This document shows, piece after piece, positions 57,442 through 64,000 of a stretch of 64,000 nucleotides of DNA. The position numbers were made by a program, and so were the translations under genes. The notes under the pieces were generated by a model that was not told the DNA's origin, did not search any database, and worked only from the letters and a program-made list of their open reading frames with translations. Position 1 is the stretch's first letter, and every line of letters starts with the position of its first letter. Location: contig BRON01000007.1 in NCBI GenBank assembly GCA_024345305.1, forward strand, positions 1,178,001 to 1,242,000, in the 5' to 3' direction. Source of the stretch: Mrakia gelida (lineage: Eukaryota; Basidiomycota; Tremellomycetes; Cystofilobasidiales; Mrakiaceae).

Positions 57442-60073
57442 ATGGTCTCCCTCCCCCTCCATCGACGATCTCGCTCTCCCGCGTCTGAGGAGAGGCATCA
57501 AGAGAAGAAGAAGGCGAAGAAGGCTCGCGAAAAGGAAATCCCAACTGGGTTCATCGACTCAGTCAGGACCTACAGCAAGGTAGGAAGCATGCACGAAGCT
57601 GAAAAGAGTCAGGAAGCTCTCTTGAGGTCAGTTCTACCTCTATACCTGCCCTTCACCTCGATACTGACCCTCGTTCTCGCTTGAAACAGACGACTTCCCT
57701 ACTTGTTCGTCCCTTCCTCGCGCGAGCTGAGCTCACTTTCCTCCTCCTCCACCTTCCACCGCACTTCTGAGCTAACCTCTCTCGTCCGACTTTCCACCTT
57801 CTTCCTTCATCCTCAGCCGTCTTCCAGGAGAACCAGATCCAGCCTACCCATCTCTCGTAGCTCGACAGTACAAGCTCAAGCTCGCTAACGGAACGGAAAT
57901 CAACACCATCGAGATCAAAGCTGTCGCGCGGCCGGGCGAGAAGGAGGTCGAGGAAGGAGAGGCGAATGTGCTGCTTCACGGCTACGGTTTGGGAGCAGGG
58001 TTCTTCTGGAGGAACTTCGACACCTTCGGCAAGATTGGTGAGCTCCTCGTTCGAGAAACTGGCATGTGAGAGGGAGGGAGGAGAGGGGAGGAAGAAGGGG
58101 AAGGTATCGAGGGGGAGACCGAGGGCGAGGCCGAGCGAGAGGGCTGACTCCTTCTTCTTCCCGTCCGTCCTTCCTTCCTTCCTCTTCCTTCTTAATAGCT
58201 GTCAAGACTGGTCGACGAGCTTTCATTCTCGATTGGATGGGCATGGGGTTGTCGTCTCGCCCGAGTCCCAAAGTCTTCTCTGGGAAACATCCCTCGGACG
58301 CCGCTCGAGCAGACGCGGTTCGTCCTCTTCTCTCTTCTCGTCGCGTTGCTTCTCTCTCCCTTTTCCCTGCTCACGCTCGTTTCGTATGCTTCTCTGCAGG
58401 CCGAATCCTTCTTCCTCGAGCCTCTCCTTGAGTTCTTCGACATTAAGAAGATCACCACCGCGCAACTCGTCGGTCACTCACTAGGTTCGTCGCAGTCTTT
58501 GTTCGGCTTTCCGTCGCCCGCTCTTCCCTCAAACTGACATTTCTCGTGCTCCCACCTTCCTCTACCTCTCTTTTACACTCTCTTTCCCCTCATAACCAGG
58601 CGGCTACCTCACCCTCGCCTTTGCTCTTCGTTTCCCCACCCGAATCACCAACCTCATCCTCCTCTCTCCCGCCGGAATCCCTCGTTACCCCGAATCCTCA
58701 TCGAAGGCCAAGGTTGATGGAAAGCTCGAGGAGGCTCTCGAGATGGAGATCGGAATGGGATCGCCCAGTGGAAGCGACGAAGACTCGAGCGACGACGACG
58801 AACCCTCGACGAGCACTGGACCTAAGAAACCTCAGACGTTTAAGGGACCTACGGGAGACTCGGGATGGTTGATGAAGAAGGTGTACTCTTGGATGTGGGA
58901 GGTGAGTGCTCGTCCTCAGTTCTGAGCTTGAGAGGCCGTCGGGAGGGTCGCGACGCGTTCTCGCTCGAACTGACTCGTCGTCTTTCTTCTCTTCCAGTCG
59001 AACATGTCTCCCCTGGAAGTCGTTCGAATGATGGGTCCCTTCGGACAGCTCCTTCTCGGAAAGGTTCGTTCCACTCTCTCTCATCCTTTTGGCTCGTGAT
59101 TTCGCTCGCTGATCGCACGACTTCTTTCCTCTTCTTCTTCGCACAGTACTCGACCCATCGATTCGCCTCCCTTCCTTCTTCCGACGACCGATACGACCTC
59201 TCCTACTAGTGAGTCTCTCCTCTCTCCCTCTCGGGTACATCTTCGCGTACTGACCTTCTTTCCTCTCGCAGTCTCGCGAACCTCATCGCGCTCCCCGGCT
59301 CAGGCGAGTATAGCGTGGCGAGCCTCCTTCGACCTGGAGCTTTCGCTCGATCTCCACTCCTCGACCGAGTCTCCTCGCTCGGAAACGACATCGGAGTAGT
59401 CTTCGCGTACGGAGCGAAGGATTGGATGGACGCGGACGGAGGACGGGAAGCTGTCAAGGTGAGTTTCGACTTTCCGACGCGTCGTCTTTGTTTCGTCGAC
59501 CCTTTCCTCGACGAAGCTCGCGCTGACTACTTCGACTACTCTCCTTTTCACTCTCAGGCGATGAAGAAGTCCGGAAACAGGAAAGGATCCGTTTTCGTTT
59601 GCCCTGACGCAGGTCATCAGTGCGTCTTGTCCCTCGCTCTACTCCTCGTCCTTCTCGCCGGCCCCCTGTTCTCCTCGCGCTGACCTTCTTTCCCTCTCAC
59701 AGCCTCTACATGGACAACGCCGACGTCGTCAACCAACTCTTCTGGGATCATCTCGCTCCTCCCTCCGGCGTCGAAGGATTCCCCTCCGCTCCCAAATCCC
59801 TCCCTGGATCGCGGCGAGCTTCGACGATCGCTTCGGAGGCGGCTCTCTCGGGGTTCACTCCTAGTCAGGTGAGCATCAGATTCACCCTATCGATACTCTC
59901 GCTCGGTTTCAAAAGAACGAGGTGCAGTTGCTCGTTCGTTTGAAAGGAAGCTGTTTCGCTGACTCGACGTGTCTTTGCTCCTCCTTCGTCCCTCCTTCCA
60001 GATCCACTCGGCTCTCACCCCCATCATCTCGCAACACGCTGCTGGTCCTTCGCTCGGACAGATCTCCGTGTAG
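57442..60073 (+). CDS. Alpha/beta hydrolase of the CLD1/ABHD4-ABHD5 family
   Basis: Family members act on phospholipids: yeast Cld1 deacylates cardiolipin in mitochondria, and ABHD5 relatives bind lipid droplets. Start 57442 (MVSLPLHRRSRSPASEE). Core: INTIEIKAVARPGEKE, VLLHGYGLGAGFFWRNFD, AFILDWMGMGLSSRP, nucleophile elbow LVGHSLGGYLTLAFALRFP, LILLSPAGIPRYP, an acidic insert (SDEDSSDDDE), SWMWESNMSPLEVVRMMGP, VVFAYGAKDWMD with the acid, and PDAGHHLYMDN with the His followed by the H-x4-D motif. Stop 60071-60073. The Ser-Asp-His triad is complete, so it should be an active hydrolase rather than an ABHD5-like co-activator. Donors at 58318, about 58490 and 59064 are GTTCGT. Confidence 0.9.
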
Positions 60074-60562
60074 CTCGGCTCACTTCTTCGTCCCGTCTCC
60101 AGTAACTAGACTGGGAGGTTTACCTTAGTCGCCTCCTTTGCATTTCGATCCTTCGTCCCCTTCACCCATCTTCCTTCTTCGTCGCATATGTTTCTTTGTT
60201 CTCCCCATCATCACCTGTTGTTTACTCTCGCACTTCGCTCGCTTATTGTGTATCGCTACTGTTTCCCTCTTCTCGTCTTCGCGTCTCAGTTCGATTATCT
60301 CCCTTTCGTCATCTTTACTTACTTCCACCTTCACCTCTTACTATGTCTTTTGACCCATCCGTTTCGCTCTCCTCGCAAACAACCACTCGCGGAACGAGCG
60401 AAGACGAACCTCAACGAGACCAAACAAGGTTGTTGGACGCGTCGCACTTTCCTCCCTTCCATCTCGGCTCCCTCTCTTTCTCAGCCACGTTTCGTCGGTG
60501 ATCAGAAGACAATGGAATCATGTAGAGTACGAGGGTGAGGCCAGTAGAGGAAACCACCAAGA
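60074..60562. other. Convergent intergenic region
   Basis: 489 bp between converging 3' ends; T-rich (about 60160-60350). A GACGCGTCGC element lies near 60437. No gene is seen. Confidence 0.4.
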
Positions 60563-63500
60563 TCAAGAAAAGAGTCGGTAGGCATCGAACGAACGAGAGG
60601 GATACTGTAGCAAGAAAGAGTGAGGGTGCAAGAACGGAAGAAGGTGTAGCAAGAAAATCGAGTCGAACAACTGACGGGATATAGTAGTAGAGCAAGAAAG
60701 AGTCGATACAAGAAGTGGAGGGGCCGAGTCGAGAACCAAGAAACGAGAAGAGACTGTGGTGCCGTTCGAAGGGTCCGATCCAGCGTCCGAGTGGCCGTAG
60801 CTTGATCCGCCGGCGACTTGGGAGGATTCGTACTCGGCGATGGTTCGCATGAGTTTGATGACCTGGGAGGGGAAGAGGAGGTGGAATGGAGGTTAAGAGG
60901 AGGTGGGAGGGCAGGAAAGGAAAGAGGAGGGAGCGGATGAGGGGTGCAGGGACGAACTCGTTCGGTTTGGCAGAACTGATGAAAGGAGAGGGGATCGAGA
61001 GTCAGCGAGAAGTCAGAGAAAAGATGGGATGCTGGAAACACGAACCTTCGGAACGGAGTCGGTCGACATTCCCTGGACGCGACGAAGGGAAATGAGGAAG
61101 ACGAGAAGGTCAGCGCCGTTCGACGCGTCTCACTCCTCGTTTTCGAACGCGTTCAGAACCAGAGAGATCACAACTCACCTTAAAGATGTACCTCTGAGCC
61201 CTCTCGTACAATCCAACGATGACCTGAAGCTGAGTTGCCTGGTTGACCCTCGCGGACGTCGTCGTTGCTCCTCGAGGATGAAGAGCGAGAGCTCCCCTCG
61301 TCGGCTGCTGGAGTTGTCCGGTTCGAGCTGCTGAGGATCCTCCAGTTTCGGAAGCCATAACGGCGGAGAGGTAGGAGATGACTTCGTTTCGGAGGGTGGA
61401 GTGGACGTTGATTTCCGAGGGAGAGGAGGGAGCGAGGTAGGTTGTGTAGCTGCAGAACGAAGAGGGTGAGGGGAGACGAGACGAGGTTAGCGAGCTCCGA
61501 GATCTGAGGAGAAGGAAAGGGACGAGGAAGTAGAAAGAGAGAGGGAGACGAACATGATCAGAGCGAGGTCCATGAGTTCCTGGAGAGGAGAGACAAACGA
61601 GCAAGCAATCGATCAGCAACGGCGGCGACGACGCGACTCGACTCGAACAGACGCGACACTCACTTGCTGGTGTTTCTGAATACGCGGGCAAAGTCACAGA
61701 GTCAGCTTCGAGTCCAGTTCCATCGTCTGGTTCGACGAGAACGACGAAGAAAATCAGAGAAACGCGTCGCTCACCTCCAACTGACCCAACATCCCCGCTC
61801 CACCTCTCACTCCCTCCGAAACCCCCGCCGAGCTCGAGCTCGCATACCTCCTCTTCAAATCCTCCACATCCAACCAAAAGCTCAAGTTCTCCTCGCAGAA
61901 GTTCTCCCTCATGTGCTGCCTAAACAAGCTCCTCAACGCCGGCTCCTCGAGGATCCTATGCAGCTTCGCCGCGTTCGAGTCCTTCAGCGAGCTCGACGTC
62001 GAGGAGTTGAGCTGCTGTTGCTGCTGTTGGTGAGCCCTCTGCGCCTGAGGAGGGGTGGCTGTCTTGGATCCTGACGAGCCGGTCGCAGAAGATTTGGAGG
62101 GTGAGTTGGAGGGCGAGGAGGCAGTGACGGAGGGAGCTGAGGTAGCGTTGGTGGGAGGATGATGAGGAGGAGGGGTTCGAGATCGATCGGTTGGGAGATG
62201 GTTGATCTCGTCTATGGAGACGGAGGAGCGGTGGGAGGAGAAGGAGTTTCGTGGGAGGAGGTAGGAAGGCGTTTGGGCGGAGGGGTTGTTGATCCACGCT
62301 GAGGAGGCTCCTTCGGGCGTGATTCGGTAGATGACTTTGTCCGAGGCTCTGAAGTCGGCCTGCAAATGGAACGAAGAGAGGAACAAGGGAGAAAGAGAGG
62401 TCAGCGATGGGAAGGGAAGAGAGAGTCGAAACGACAACGAGAAGGACGAAGAGGCGACGCGACTTCGAAACGACAACACTCACATCTCGTTCTCCCTTAT
62501 CTCTCAATCGACAGATGATCTCCCCAGCCTTCATCTTCAACGTCGACGCTCCATCCACAGGCGCGATCAAACCCATCCTAACCCAATGAGCACACATCGT
62601 CGAAGCCTCCTCGATCCCATGAACGCTCGTGAAGTCTTCCAACCAATCAACCGCGCTCATGCTCGTGAACGAGTAGTCCGACCCGGTCTGGGCATGCCTC
62701 CTGAGCGTCACTCCAGGAGGAGGAACGTACTCCATGTCTCCAAACTCGTCCTCGAGGTTCAGCCTGATCGAGATCTCCGAGGAGATGCTGGATCGTCGAG
62801 CGGCGTTGTGTTGTTGTTGCTGCTGCTGTTGTTGAGCTTGAGGTTGAGCGTGACCCTTCTGAGCGAGAGTGAGAGCTCGAGCTCCTCGGAACTTGCGAGC
62901 GACGGGGAGGGCAGTGACGTTGGTGAGGGAGGTTTGGCTCGCGGAGACGAAGGAGGCGGGAGGAGTGAGTCCTGCAAAACGACGGAAGACTGCAAGAGAA
63001 GGAGGTCAGCGTTCGTTCGTTCCTCGTCATTCTAAGGAGAGAAGCAAGGAAGGAAACATGACTCACCATCCTCGATCAGGGAACGATGAGTGAAGTCGAG
63101 GGAGTCGTCAAGCGATCGTCGAGGGAGGTAGAGGATCGGTTTGGAAGACGCGAACGGCGAGCTCGCGCAGAGAGCGACGAGATGAGGAGCGTGGATGTTG
63201 TTGGATTTGATGAAGCGAGCGAGGCTACAGCATCAAGCAACGAAAGGTGTCAGTCGAGGGAGAAGCGAGAAACGAGGGCGATGAAGGAGACGAGAGAGAC
63301 GAGAGAGAGGGAAGAACGAACACGTCGAGACCTTTGGGCGTCAGAACCCAGATCGATCGATCCTTGAAGACAGAGATGGACATGTCCGCTGCGTTCTCCT
63401 GCAAGCAGCCAAAAACAAGAAGCAAAAGACGTGATCTAGTCAGCTTCGAAGCGAAGAGAGCAACGAGCGAGCGAGCTAGAGCAAACCAAACCAAACTCAC

Positions 63501-64000
63501 GAACAACTTCGCCTCGAGCATCTGACTGAGGATCCCCTTCGCAGCGTCCTTGTTCATCGAGAAGCTCGTAGTCGTAGTGACCGTCTTGACTCTGGATCTC
63601 TCGTTAGGATCGATCGATCTAGTAGACTGAGAGAACTTGAGCGAGCTGATGTTGGCGATCCCTTCGTCTCTGGGAGAGAGAAACGAGCAACGAGCGAGGT
63701 CAGCTTTCGTTCGCTGAGTTTGGTATTCGGAAGACAAGAGAGTGAGGGTTAAGAGGGAAAGAGACGTACGAAGTGAAGGAGTTGGGGTACATCTTGAAGA
63801 ACTGCCTGTTGGTCTTGAGGGTGAGGGAGACGATGAGGGTCGAGTAGAGATCGTGGATGTGCTGATCAGGACGACAACGACAGCGGCGAGCGACAAGAAG
63901 AGAGATCGAGGAGGAAAGGAGAGAGAGGCGAGCAGGGTCAGCTTCAAGTCTATACGAAAGAAGAGGTCCCGGAGCTCATGAGGAAGAAGGAGAGGAGGAG
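60563..64000 (-). CDS. DEP-RGS regulator of G-protein signalling (FlbA/Sst2 type), N-terminus beyond right edge
   Basis: GTPase-activating protein for heterotrimeric G-alpha. Exons on the minus strand run HIHDLYSTLIVSLTLKTNRQ, FFKMYPNSF, SMNKDAAKGILSQMLEAKLF, ISVFKDRSIWVLTPKGLDVL (first DEP-like region), a Gln/Ala linker with a Q-run (about 62812-62835), EYVPPPGVTLRRHAQTGSDY, AVDWLEDFTSVHGIEEA, HWVRMGLIAPVDG (second DEP), FRASDKVIYRITPEGA, a Ser/Pro linker with another Q-run, then the RGS domain LHRILEEPALRSLFRQHM, ENFCEENLSFWLDVEDLK, STLRNEVISYLS, LYERAQRYIFK, STDSVPKFCQTER. The stop at 60563-60565 gives a long low-complexity end; true C-terminal splicing is uncertain. Several donors are GTTCGT (about 60956, 61055, 61555, 63325). 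Confidence 0.9.

Noticed and set aside
1..64000. CRISPR arrays, insertion sequences, prokaryotic operons or Shine-Dalgarno sites
   Set aside because: Spliceosomal introns and eukaryotic gene families throughout; no regularly spaced identical repeats and no transposase motifs seen.
1..64000. tRNA genes
   Set aside because: I looked for GGTTCGAATCC-like B boxes with an acceptor stem on both strands and found none convincing; a covariance search would settle it.

Overview
The window is intron-dense nuclear DNA from a fungus, most likely a basidiomycete and perhaps a Pucciniomycotina-type yeast (class is a guess). The reasons are very short exons, 50-120 nt introns with a CTGAC branch motif 10-30 nt before AG, an alpha-beta fused tryptophan synthase, Zn(II)2Cys6 and DEP-RGS regulators, and a bridge-type class I myosin. 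There are no operons. Genes lie on both strands with short divergent or convergent spacers. All gene models are spliced by eye from protein conservation and splice signals.

Layout. 1-1690: amino-acid permease (minus, C-terminus off the left edge). 2735-6157: tryptophan synthase TRP5 (minus). 6572-9458: NIPA-type transporter (plus). 10146-10980: frameshifted coding remnant (minus), cut off at the edge of a large repeat. 10981-12822 and 23895-25738: two near-identical arms of a 1.84 kb inverted repeat, each carrying a complete-looking U2 snRNA gene and a block of ~170-bp degenerate tandem repeats. Between the arms lie EPT1 (minus), GOS1 (minus) and a class I myosin (plus).

26228-28772: DUF1365 protein (minus), divergent from a class II cAMP phosphodiesterase at 29162-31933. 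32562-33309: unknown small protein with a paralogue at 47333-48203. 33761-34883: probable mitochondrial membrane protein (minus). 35222-36734: RCL1 (minus), divergent from a Zn2Cys6 regulator at 37321-40978. 41234-42604: mitochondrial HTD2-like dehydratase. 43020-45135: secreted pectin methylesterase. 45679-47074: F-box-like protein. 48644-51364: DHHC palmitoyltransferase (minus). 51894-53655: short-chain dehydrogenase. 53901-56800: cytochrome P450. 57442-60073: CLD1/ABHD5-type hydrolase. 60563 to the right edge: DEP-RGS regulator (minus, N-terminus missing).

The genes are ordinary housekeeping and accessory functions and form no obvious pathway, although membrane-trafficking and lipid genes (EPT1, GOS1, PFA4, CLD1-like) and cAMP or G-protein signalling genes (PDE1, RGS) recur. 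The unusual material is structural: the inverted U2 duplication with its abrupt homology edges, frequent use of GTTCGT as 5' splice site, a 4-nt microexon, and strong over-representation of the palindrome CGACGCGTCG, much of it inside introns.
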